Source: an uncultured Clostridia bacterium
GTDB taxonomy: Bacteria > Bacillota > Clostridia > Peptostreptococcales > Anaerovoracaceae
Length of the DNA: 64,000 nt
Direction of reading: 5' to 3'
NCBI GenBank assembly: GCA_937900415.1
Contig: CALCEY010000011.1
Coordinates: forward strand, 1 to 64,000
In this document: positions 36,509 through 44,417 of the stretch, piece by piece
How the letters are laid out: every line of letters starts with the position of its first letter
How positions within the stretch are numbered: the first letter of the stretch is position 1
Program-made: the position numbers and the translations under genes
The notes under the pieces: generated by a model
Told to the model about the DNA's origin: nothing
The model's database searches: none
Seen by the model: the letters and a program-made list of their open reading frames with translations, nothing else

Positions 36509-36537
36509 TAGACAAACAAATGTTTGTATGATATAAT
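36509..36537 (+). promoter_or_regulatory. ruvC promoter with LexA-like (SOS) box
   Basis: TAGACA (36509-36514) and TATAAT (36532-36537) are 17 bp apart, with an extended -10 TG at 36529. Between them lies CAAACAAATGTTTG (36513-36526), a near-perfect palindrome close to the Firmicutes LexA/DinR consensus CGAACATATGTTCG. A repressor here would directly block the promoter. It starts 34 bp before the ruvC start codon. Confidence 0.65.
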
Positions 36538-36570
36538 TTTTCAGTACATAAACGGATAAGAGGTTGAAAA

Positions 36571-37077
36571 ATGCGGATTTTGGGAGTGGACCCCGGCTAT
36601 GCCATACTGGGTTACGGCATAGTGGACATATCAGGAAACAGGTTTTCACCGGTGGCTTACGGTTCTATTACGACGGACGCTTCGATGGATATGCCTTTAA
36701 GGCTTGAAAAATTGTTCGACGGGCTTACGGAGTTAATCAAATGTTATAGGCCGGACGAGGCTTCCATTGAAGAACTGTTTTTCAACAACAACGCCAAGAC
36801 TGCCATCCTGGTAGGAGAGGCCAGGGGCGTGGCTGTTCTGGCATGCTCGAAAGGCGGACTGAAAATAAATGAATATACTCCCTTGCAGATAAAACAGGCT
36901 CTCGTCGGATATGGTAGGGCTGACAAAACGCAGGTGCAGTATATGGTAAAAACCATGCTCAATCTTAAAGAGGTGCCTAAGCCGGACGATACGGCGGACG
37001 CCCTCGCCGCGGCCATATGTCACGGTCATTCGTCGGGCAGAAGAGACATTCTGAAAAAGGCAGGTAATATCAGGTGA
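36571..37077 (+). CDS. ruvC: Holliday junction endonuclease RuvC
   Basis: RuvC cuts Holliday junctions symmetrically during recombination. The 168-residue protein begins MRILGVDPGYAILGYG, with the catalytic Asp at residue 7. It has SIEELFFNNNAKTA (catalytic Glu, about 66-79) and the C-terminal KPDDTADALAAAICH with the last acidic residues. It is the first gene of the ruvC-ruvA-ruvB run, which has a LexA-like box in its promoter, and it overlaps ruvA by 4 bp. Confidence 0.95.
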   Translation: MRILGVDPGYAILGYGIVDISGNRFSPVAYGSITTDASMDMPLRLEKLFDGLTELIKCYRPDEASIEELFFNNNAKTAILVGEARGVAVLACSKGGLKINEYTPLQIKQALVGYGRADKTQVQYMVKTMLNLKEVPKPDDTADALAAAICHGHSSGRRDILKKAGNIR

Positions 37078-37673
37078 TAAGATATGTTAAGGGGATATAT
37101 ACGCTGAATGTAAGCGGCGGCGTTGTCGTTGAAACACAGTCCGGGCTTGGACTTGAAATATTTCTTCCGGCAAATTCACCCGTTTATAAATATAAAACAG
37201 GCGATTCAGTTATGATTTTTACGTCAATGATGGTTAAAGAGGACGATATGAGGCTCTATGGATTTCACAACAAGGAAAGCCTTGAGCTGTTTGAAAAGCT
37301 GATAACGGTAAGCGGCGTGGGAGCCAAGGGGGCTATGGCAATAATAGGAACTCTTTCGGCAGAAGAGCTGAAAAGAGCTATAGCTTTCGAGGACGCTAAG
37401 GAAATTGCCAGGGCCAACGGTATCGGTAAAAAGACGGCTGAGAGGATAATTATCGACTTAAAGGACAAAGTGGGAATGCCGGAGGGTGAGCTTTGCGATA
37501 CGGCTGCTTCCGGAAGCGGTGAAATTACAGCAGATAACAGGAGCGAAGCAATAACGGCGCTTGCTGCTTTGGGATATACCAGAGCCGAGGCGTTTAACGC
37601 CGTAGCCTCGATAAACGACGAGGGTCTTACCAGCGAGGAGTATATAAAGCGGGCTTTAAAAAATTTATTTTAA
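37074..37673 (+). CDS. ruvA: Holliday junction DNA helicase subunit RuvA
   Basis: RuvA binds four-way junctions and directs the RuvB motor. The 199-residue product has an N-terminal OB-fold (about 1-65) and two helix-hairpin-helix motifs (VSGVGAKGA and ANGIGKKTAERI, about 78-125). A flexible linker precedes the C-terminal RuvB-binding domain (about 150-199; TALAALGYTRAEA). The start is a GTG overlapping the ruvC stop codon. A 219-bp gap without a recognisable gene or terminator separates it from ruvB. Confidence 0.94.
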   Translation: MIRYVKGIYTLNVSGGVVVETQSGLGLEIFLPANSPVYKYKTGDSVMIFTSMMVKEDDMRLYGFHNKESLELFEKLITVSGVGAKGAMAIIGTLSAEELKRAIAFEDAKEIARANGIGKKTAERIIIDLKDKVGMPEGELCDTAASGSGEITADNRSEAITALAALGYTRAEAFNAVASINDEGLTSEEYIKRALKNLF

Positions 37674-37892
37674 GCCTTAATTTGTGACATTTTATGCTCT
37701 GACAGCAATGATTTTCAGGATTCGCAATACGGCAATCACGCATGATAAACTCCTTGAAGCTATTACGTTGCGGACGTTTGATCGCATTGCGGATGTTTTG
37801 CGTGCTGAATATTTTGTACGCAAATCTTTTTCGCAGTAAAGCTTCAAAAGATTTTTTACTTATTTTTAATTTATATTTCCGGGAAAGGAAAG

Positions 37893-38909
37893 ATGATGGA
37901 AAACGAGAGAATAACATCGGCAAATATAAGTCCTGGTGAGCTCAGACAAGAGACTACGCTGAGGCCTCAGACTTTAGATGATTATATAGGGCAAAAAAAT
38001 GCAAAGGATAACTTAAGAATATTCATAAAGGCGGCAAAGCTAAGAAATGAGCCCCTCGATCATGTGCTGTTTTACGGACCCCCGGGCCTTGGCAAGACTA
38101 CTCTTGCCGGCATTATAGCCAACGAGCTGGGAGTAGACATAAAGATAACGTCCGGCCCTGCCATAGACAGAGCCGGAGACTTGGCTGCGATTCTTACCAA
38201 TCTCAATGAAAACGACGTACTGTTCATAGATGAGATACATCGGCTTAACCGTTCGGTTGAAGAAGTTTTGTATTCAGCCATGGAGGATTTTGCCCTGGAC
38301 ATAATCATCGGAAAAGGTCCGTCGGCCCGTTCCATAAGACTGGATTTATCAAAATTCACCTTGATAGGCGCAACTACTAGAGCAGGAAGCCTTTCGGCGC
38401 CGCTTAGAGACAGATTCGGAGTCATGAGCAAATTCGAGATGTATACTGAAGATGAACTTGCAGAGATTATAAAGAGGTCAGCTGGAATAATCGGCGTAGA
38501 GGCTGATGATGAATCTGTGGCGGAGATGGCCAGGCGGTCGAGAGGAACTCCGAGAGTTGCCAACAGAATACTTAAGAGAATACGTGACTTTTCACAAGTA
38601 CGGGGAAACGGAAGGATAACTGCAGATATTGCCAGGCAGGGCTTTGAAGCTTTGGATATAGACCCCATGGGTCTTGAAAGGCTTGATAGAGAAATACTGA
38701 CGGCGATAATAGAGCGTTTTAACGGAGGGCCGGTTGGAATAGATACGATAGCTGCTTCGATCGGAGAAGAAAGGGTTACTATAGAGGAGGCCTATGAGCC
38801 TTATCTGCTTCAGATAGGATTTTTGAGTAGAACACAGAAAGGAAGAATGGTGACGCCTTTGGCTTATAAGCATCTCGGGCTTGAAATTCCAGAAGAAGAC
38901 CGGATATAA
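37893..38909 (+). CDS. ruvB: Holliday junction branch-migration ATPase RuvB
   Basis: RuvB is the hexameric AAA+ motor that drives branch migration with RuvA. The 338-residue product has Walker A GPPGLGKTTLA (about 62-72), Walker B VLFIDEIHRL, the sensor GATTRAG, the arginine-finger region and RGTPRVANR. The C-terminus is a winged helix. Two adjacent ATGs (37893 and 37896) are possible; the second has the better spacing to AAAGGA. It continues the ruvC-ruvA order and is followed by queA. Confidence 0.95.
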   Translation: MMENERITSANISPGELRQETTLRPQTLDDYIGQKNAKDNLRIFIKAAKLRNEPLDHVLFYGPPGLGKTTLAGIIANELGVDIKITSGPAIDRAGDLAAILTNLNENDVLFIDEIHRLNRSVEEVLYSAMEDFALDIIIGKGPSARSIRLDLSKFTLIGATTRAGSLSAPLRDRFGVMSKFEMYTEDELAEIIKRSAGIIGVEADDESVAEMARRSRGTPRVANRILKRIRDFSQVRGNGRITADIARQGFEALDIDPMGLERLDREILTAIIERFNGGPVGIDTIAASIGEERVTIEEAYEPYLLQIGFLSRTQKGRMVTPLAYKHLGLEIPEEDRI

Positions 38910-38951
38910 GCTTCCTTTCAGATGGAATAGACGATAAAGGATAAGTAGACT

Positions 38952-40001
38952 ATGAATATAAATGATTTTGATTATGATCTGCCGAAAGAACTCATAGCAC
39001 AGAAACCGGCGGAAAAGAGAGATGAATGTAGGCTCATGGTTTTGGACAGAAAAAAGAAAACCATAGAACAGAGGTTGTTTTACGATATTCTCGATTATCT
39101 TAACCCGGGAGACTGCCTTGTAATGAATGATTCCAAGGTGATTCCCGCAAGGATTTTCGGGGTAAAAGAAAGTACGGGAGCCAAGGTGGAGTTCCTTTTG
39201 ATAAAGAGGCTTGAGGGAGACCTCTGGGAAACCATGGTAAGACCGGGAAAGAGACTGAAAGTCGGAGACACGGTATCCTTTACGGAGGACGGAAGCTTCA
39301 GAGCCGTTATAGAGGACTACGGACAGGACGGGACAAGGCACGCTCGATTCATATATGAGGGCGTGTTTTTAGAGCGCCTCGATGAAATAGGAAATATGCC
39401 TCTTCCACCATATATAGAGCGTCCCGCCGAAAGCGGCGACAAGGAAATGTATCAGACTGTATACGCCCATGAGGAGGGCTCAGTGGCCGCTCCCACAGCA
39501 GGCTTGCATTTCACGAAGGAATTGCTTGAGCGTGCCGAGGAAAGAGGAATAAAGACGGCTTACGTAACTCTGCATGTGGGAATAGGAACTTTCCGTCCTG
39601 TAAAGGTAGAAAATATTGAAGAACATCATATGCATTTTGAAGAATATTCGGTAAGCGAAGAAACCGCACGTACGGTGAACGAGACCGTCAGAGACGGAGG
39701 AAGAATAATTTCTGTCGGAACTACTTCTTCAAGAACCTTAGAGAGCGCAGCGGTATTCGATGAAAAAGAGGGAAGATACATGCTGGCTGCCGGTGAGGGC
39801 AGCACTGATATTTTCATATATCCCGGATATAAATTCAAGCTTGTGGACAGCCTTATAACAAATTTCCACTTGCCTAAATCGACTTTGATGATGCTGATAT
39901 GCGCTCTGTATGACCGCAATGAGATTCTCAGGGCATATGAGCTTGCGGTAAAGGAAAAGTACAGGTTTTTCAGCTACGGAGATGCTATGATGATATTATA
40001 G
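38952..40001 (+). CDS. queA: S-adenosylmethionine:tRNA ribosyltransferase-isomerase QueA
   Basis: QueA converts preQ1 in tRNA into epoxyqueuosine using the ribosyl part of S-adenosylmethionine. The 349-residue protein is full length, with FDYDLPKELIAQKP at the N-terminus, LPPYIERPAE, HEEGSVAAPTAGLHFT (about 175-190) and the C-terminal TNFHLPKSTLMML. It is followed by tgt, the enzyme acting just before it in the pathway, and queH at 11499 encodes the last step. Its 3' end lies in a 22-bp tandem duplication. Confidence 0.95.
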   Translation: MNINDFDYDLPKELIAQKPAEKRDECRLMVLDRKKKTIEQRLFYDILDYLNPGDCLVMNDSKVIPARIFGVKESTGAKVEFLLIKRLEGDLWETMVRPGKRLKVGDTVSFTEDGSFRAVIEDYGQDGTRHARFIYEGVFLERLDEIGNMPLPPYIERPAESGDKEMYQTVYAHEEGSVAAPTAGLHFTKELLERAEERGIKTAYVTLHVGIGTFRPVKVENIEEHHMHFEEYSVSEETARTVNETVRDGGRIISVGTTSSRTLESAAVFDEKEGRYMLAAGEGSTDIFIYPGYKFKLVDSLITNFHLPKSTLMMLICALYDRNEILRAYELAVKEKYRFFSYGDAMMIL

Positions 40002-40024
40002 AAACGCTATGATGATATTATAGA
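39984..40024. repeat. Short tandem duplication at the end of queA
   Basis: GCTATGATGATATTATAGA occurs at 39984-40002 and 40006-40024, a 22-bp period (second copy starts after AAC). The first copy contains the queA stop codon, so the second lies in the queA-tgt gap and looks like a recent slippage duplication. Confidence 0.85.
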
Positions 40025-40046
40025 TATGTGATAAGAAAGGATTAAC

Positions 40047-41168
40047 ATGAAACACGCCGTTACTTACGAGTTGATAAAAAAAGATGAGAAAAGCAAGGCG
40101 AGAAGAGGAGTTCTCCATACGCCGCACGGAGATATACAGACTCCCGTATTTATGCCAGTGGGAACTCAGGCTACTGTCAAAGCCATGCGTCCTGAGGAAG
40201 TCAGAGACATGGGTGCGGAAATCATACTTTCCAACACATACCATCTCTACCTTCGTCCGGGACACGAGATAGTCAGGGAGGCAGGCGGCCTGCATAAATT
40301 TATGAACTGGGACAGAGCCATTCTTACAGACAGCGGAGGCTTTCAGGTGTTTTCCCTTGGCAGCCTGCGCAAAATTACAGAGGAAGGCGTAAAGTTCCGC
40401 TCGCACATAGACGGTTCTCAGCATATGATAACTCCCGAAAAATCCATCGAGATACAAAACAGCTTAGGCTCTGATATAATGATGGCTTTCGACGAGTGCG
40501 CCCCTTATCCGGCTGACAGAACTTATGTTAAAAATTCCCTTGAACGAACTACGAGATGGCTCAAAAGATGTAAGGATTTTCATAAGGATTGGGAAAGACA
40601 ATCTCTTTTCGGAATAATGCAAGGCGGCATGTATAAAGATCTTCGCCGTCAGAGCGCCGAGGAAATAGTTGCTCTGGATCTGCCCGGATATGCCATAGGA
40701 GGTTTGTCGGTAGGAGAACCCAAAGAGCTTATGCTTGATGTGCTTGATGACTGCGCAGATTATCTTCCGGCCGATAAAGCCAGGTATCTGATGGGAGTAG
40801 GAAGTCCCGACTACTTGTTTGAAGGTGTGGAAAGAGGCGTAGATATGTTTGACTGCGTACTTCCCACAAGGATTGCCCGTCATGGTCTTGCCATGACGTC
40901 ACGCGGCAGGGTAAATATAAAAAACGCTCAATATGAGAGAGACTGGGAGCCGTTGGACCCGGAGTGCGACTGTTATACTTGCAGGAATTATTCCAAGGCA
41001 TATCTAAGGCATCTCTTTAAATCAGGAGAAATGCTTTCATCTATGCTGCTGTCGAATCACAATCTTCATTTTTTGATAAATATGATGAAAAATATAAGAA
41101 AAGCCATAGAAGAAGACCGCTTCCTCGAATATAAAAGGGATTTCTACGAAAAATACGGCAGGTTTTAA
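40047..41168 (+). CDS. tgt: tRNA-guanine transglycosylase
   Basis: Tgt exchanges guanine 34 for preQ1 in tRNAs with GUN anticodons. The 373-residue TIM barrel has ILSNTYHLYLRPG, the catalytic-Asp region ILTDSGGFQVFSL (about 91-103), GIMQGGMY, the second catalytic Asp in FDCVLPTR, and a zinc site made of the CDCYTC cysteines plus a later His (about 310-345). It sits directly downstream of queA. A queuosine pathway is clear, although genes making preQ1 are not in this window. Confidence 0.95.
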   Translation: MKHAVTYELIKKDEKSKARRGVLHTPHGDIQTPVFMPVGTQATVKAMRPEEVRDMGAEIILSNTYHLYLRPGHEIVREAGGLHKFMNWDRAILTDSGGFQVFSLGSLRKITEEGVKFRSHIDGSQHMITPEKSIEIQNSLGSDIMMAFDECAPYPADRTYVKNSLERTTRWLKRCKDFHKDWERQSLFGIMQGGMYKDLRRQSAEEIVALDLPGYAIGGLSVGEPKELMLDVLDDCADYLPADKARYLMGVGSPDYLFEGVERGVDMFDCVLPTRIARHGLAMTSRGRVNIKNAQYERDWEPLDPECDCYTCRNYSKAYLRHLFKSGEMLSSMLLSNHNLHFLINMMKNIRKAIEEDRFLEYKRDFYEKYGRF

Positions 41169-41184
41169 AGGAGGTTTACTGTAA

Positions 41185-42342
41185 TTGGATACTTGTAAAC
41201 ACGATGAGTTTTGCGGCGGCTGCATATACCAGGGATTGAGCTACAGCGAACAGCTTGAAATCAAGCAAAAAGAAGTTTTATCGCTGCTTGAAAAGAAAGG
41301 CGTTAAGGTTTGTTTTGCAGATGATATTGAAGGCTGTCTCAATCCTTACCGATACAGAAATAAGATGGAATACACCTTCGGCGACTTGATTAAGGGCGGA
41401 GAGATGACTCTCGGTATGCACAAGAAGGGCAACTTCATGTCTATAATAACGGTGGATAAATGTCAGCTGGTGGATGAAGATTTTAACAAAATTCTTTCTT
41501 TCACCTTGTCGTTTGCACGGGAAAAGGGATATGAAATTTACAATAAAAAGTCGCATAAAGGACTGCTTCGCAATCTGATAGTCAGAAAAGGCGTGAGAAC
41601 GAAGGAGCTTCTTGTAAATATAGTAACGTCATCTGAGGAGGGCTTTGATGAGGACTCTTTCAAAGACGGCCTTTTAAATCTCAATCTTGATAACAATATC
41701 GTAGGCATATTGAGAACCTTTAATGATCGGCTGGCTGACGCTGTAGTATGCGATTCTTTAAAGGTTATTTACGGAAGAGATTATTATATGGAAAGACTTC
41801 TCAATCTTCATTTTAAGGTCAGCGCCTTTTCCTTTTTCCAAACTAATGTGGAAGCGGCAGAAAGACTTTACAAGGAAGCTCTTTCTCTGGCAGATGACTT
41901 TGAAGGAAAGACGGTTTTCGATTTATATTGCGGAACGGGTACGATAAGCCAGATTCTGGCTCTGAAGGCTAAAGCTGTACTTGGTATAGAATTGGTTGAA
42001 GAAGCGGTAGAAGCTGCTAAAGAAAATGCAAGGCTTAACAGCCTTGACAACTGCCGCTTTATCGCAGGAGACGTATTCGAGGTTCTTAAGACAGTAGAAG
42101 AGAAGCCTGACGTTATAGTGGTAGACCCGCCGAGAGTGGGCATACAGCCGAAAGCCCTTGATAAGATTATGGATTACGGCGTAGAGGAGATAATATACGT
42201 ATCCTGCAATCCAAAGACCTTGGCAGACAATATAAAGTACATGGAATATTACGGATATGAGTGCAGGTATCTTAAACCGTTTGATAACTTTCCGTTTACG
42301 AAGCATGTGGAGTGCATAGCGTTGCTACAAAGACGGAAATAG
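41185..42342 (+). CDS. 23S rRNA (uracil-C5)-methyltransferase, RlmD/RumA family
   Basis: This family methylates U1939 (and sometimes U747) of 23S rRNA. The 385-residue product has N-terminal 4Fe-4S cysteines in CKHDEFCGGC (about 4-13) and a later Cys. The methyltransferase domain has FDLYCGTGTIS (motif I, about 247-257) and the catalytic Cys in YVSCNPKTL. The usual N-terminal TRAM domain of about 60 residues is absent; the protein starts right at the cysteine cluster. The start is a TTG at 41185 behind AAAGGAGG. It is the last gene before a strong terminator. Confidence 0.9.
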   Translation: MDTCKHDEFCGGCIYQGLSYSEQLEIKQKEVLSLLEKKGVKVCFADDIEGCLNPYRYRNKMEYTFGDLIKGGEMTLGMHKKGNFMSIITVDKCQLVDEDFNKILSFTLSFAREKGYEIYNKKSHKGLLRNLIVRKGVRTKELLVNIVTSSEEGFDEDSFKDGLLNLNLDNNIVGILRTFNDRLADAVVCDSLKVIYGRDYYMERLLNLHFKVSAFSFFQTNVEAAERLYKEALSLADDFEGKTVFDLYCGTGTISQILALKAKAVLGIELVEEAVEAAKENARLNSLDNCRFIAGDVFEVLKTVEEKPDVIVVDPPRVGIQPKALDKIMDYGVEEIIYVSCNPKTLADNIKYMEYYGYECRYLKPFDNFPFTKHVECIALLQRRK

Positions 42343-42457
42343 TAAAAATCCTCTGTTTTAAGCAGTTTTACAGGCGTTTTGTATTTATAGAGGATAAAGA
42401 CGGAGGCCGAACAAAGCAATGAAAAATTAAATGATTATATGCAAAAAAAATTCAGTT

Positions 42458-42487
42458 AGGTGCGGTCTTAAGACTGCACCTTTTTTT
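42458..42487 (+). terminator. Intrinsic terminator after the rRNA methyltransferase
   Basis: AGGTGCGGTCT (42458-42468) and AGACTGCACCT (42471-42481) form an 11-bp stem with one G-T pair, followed by seven T residues. It marks the boundary between host genes and the AT-rich restriction-modification island. Confidence 0.88.
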
Positions 42488-42570
42488 GATTTTTACAATG
42501 GCCATATATTAGATGACATGTTATAATTATGAAGAAAAAATCCATAATAATGGAGTATAGGAGGAACATA

Positions 42571-42792
42571 ATGAAGTTTAGTTATAATGGTTTGTGGAAA
42601 ACTTTAATAGATAAAAATATGAAAAAGAAAGATTTAACCGAACAGATTAGTATATCTCCTACAACAATTTCTAAGATGACTAAGGGAGAAGCGGTATCTT
42701 TATCTGTTATAGGTAAAATTTGTGTTCTGCTTGGCACAGATGTTGGGGAAATAATCAGTATAGATAAAGAAATAACGAAAGGAGAAGAATAA
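42571..42792 (+). CDS. Small XRE-family transcriptional regulator of the R-M island
   Basis: This 73-residue protein is essentially one Cro/CI-type helix-turn-helix domain (KKKDLTEQISISPTTISKMTKG, written here only in outline, about 17-40). It is a likely controller of the restriction-modification genes that follow 2 bp later, as in C-protein-regulated systems. The start is the ATG at 42571 with AGGAGG 6 bases upstream; the in-frame ATG at 42529 lacks a good site. Base composition is AT-rich, like mod and res and unlike the host genes. Confidence 0.82.
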   Translation: MKFSYNGLWKTLIDKNMKKKDLTEQISISPTTISKMTKGEAVSLSVIGKICVLLGTDVGEIISIDKEITKGEE

Positions 42793-42794
42793 AC

Positions 42795-44417
42795 ATGGCT
42801 AACTTATCTCAACAAAAGCGTCAAAGAATGATTGAATTTATTGATAAAATAAGAGAAGAACATAAAGATGATGACGATATGCTGATTGCACTTGGTGAAA
42901 TTGAAAACGAATTAAATTCTAAAAAATATGGTTTGGTTTGGGAAGAACATGAAGAAGCCGTTGATGTATTAATGAAGGATAATATTCCTGTTTTTACTGA
43001 ATGTTCCGATAAGGAAATTGTTATAGACGAAAGTGGTAAGTTTAATTTTTTATTAGAAGGTGATAATTTACATAGCTTAAAATTATTAGAAAAAACTCAT
43101 GCAGGTAAAATTGATGTGATTTATATCGATCCGCCATATAATACAGGAAATACTTTTATTTATAACGATACAATCGTTGGTGAGGACGATGGTTACAAAC
43201 ATAGTAAGTGGGCTTCGTTTATGATAAAACGATTACAAATTGCTAATAAATTATTAGTGGCTGAAGGAGTTATTTTTATTTCAATAAATGATTATGAGAG
43301 CGCTCAATTAAAACTAATATGTGATGAAGTGTTCGGAGAAAACAACTTTATAGGACAACTCACGTGGGAATCTACAACTCAGCCTACAAATGCAGGCGCA
43401 GCTCGTTTTTCATTGCAGAAAAAAGTTGAATCGATATATTGTTATGCAAAAGATAAGAAAAAAAGAAATGGATTTATTCTTAAAGAAATTGAGTCAGATT
43501 TAAAATATCCTCATAATGGTAAATTTGGTGCTTGTCGATTTGAAATTATTGAAAAATCTGATGCAGGAAATTATAAAAGAAATTCTATGAAATTCCCTAT
43601 ATTAGGAAAATACCCAAGAGAGGGGAAAAGATGGCAAATTGGAGAACAAACAGCTAGAGTGTTAGAAGAACAAGGAAAATTAGAAATTGTTGATGGCATA
43701 GTCAAAAAAGCAGTTTATCCGGAAGATGAAACAGACAAGCGGAAATTCGTACCATTTTGGTCTCATTTTCGTGCTGATGAAGTTGGAACAGCTCAAAGCG
43801 GAAAAGATGAACTTAATAAAATTCTGAATAGAGCAGTTGGCTTTGATACTGTTAAACCTGTAAGCTTGATAAAAGAAATACTTAGTCATTTTTCTAAAAA
43901 CGCGCTTATTTTAGACTTCTTCGCCGGCTCCGGCACAACAGGGCACGCTGTATTAAAACTTAATCAAGAAGACGAAGGAAATCGCCAATTTATCCTTTGT
44001 ACCAATAATGAAAACAATATTTGCAAAGAGATTACCTACGAGCGTATAAAGCGTGTAATAAGCGGACATAGCGATGTAGAAGGCATACCGGCAAACTTAA
44101 AATATTATCGCACTGATTTTGTATCGAAAGATGCAGAAGATGTATCAGAAGAACTTTTATCTCATATTAAAGAAATGATTCAGCTCGAACATGGAATTCA
44201 AGTTGACGGTAGTAAGTATTTAATATTACTAAAAGATGAAGATGCTGATAAGTTAGAGCAAAAATGGGATGAATATATCGAAATTAAGGCATTATATGTA
44301 TCAAGAAATGTGCTTTTCACCACTAAACAAAATACTCTTTTTAAAAATATTGAAATACATATTATTCCGGATGATTACTTTAAGTTTGAATTACAGGAGG
44401 TGGGTGAAGCATGGTAA
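42795..44417 (+). CDS. Type III restriction-modification methyltransferase (Mod)
   Basis: Mod recognises the target site and methylates adenine; it also guides the Res subunit. The 540-residue product has the catalytic motif IV DPPYNTGN (about 112-119) before the S-adenosylmethionine motif FAGSGTTGHAV (about 375-385), the order of beta-class N6-adenine methyltransferases typical of type III Mod. The region between is the target-recognition part. It overlaps res by 7 bp. The sequence is clearly AT-rich, consistent with transfer. The recognition sequence is unknown. Confidence 0.92.
   Translation: MANLSQQKRQRMIEFIDKIREEHKDDDDMLIALGEIENELNSKKYGLVWEEHEEAVDVLMKDNIPVFTECSDKEIVIDESGKFNFLLEGDNLHSLKLLEKTHAGKIDVIYIDPPYNTGNTFIYNDTIVGEDDGYKHSKWASFMIKRLQIANKLLVAEGVIFISINDYESAQLKLICDEVFGENNFIGQLTWESTTQPTNAGAARFSLQKKVESIYCYAKDKKKRNGFILKEIESDLKYPHNGKFGACRFEIIEKSDAGNYKRNSMKFPILGKYPREGKRWQIGEQTARVLEEQGKLEIVDGIVKKAVYPEDETDKRKFVPFWSHFRADEVGTAQSGKDELNKILNRAVGFDTVKPVSLIKEILSHFSKNALILDFFAGSGTTGHAVLKLNQEDEGNRQFILCTNNENNICKEITYERIKRVISGHSDVEGIPANLKYYRTDFVSKDAEDVSEELLSHIKEMIQLEHGIQVDGSKYLILLKDEDADKLEQKWDEYIEIKALYVSRNVLFTTKQNTLFKNIEIHIIPDDYFKFELQEVGEAW

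Noticed and set aside
37674..37892. Gene or terminator in the ruvA-ruvB gap
   Set aside because: The 219 bp hold short GC words such as GCATTGCGG but no good hairpin with a T tract and no frame with a ribosome site.
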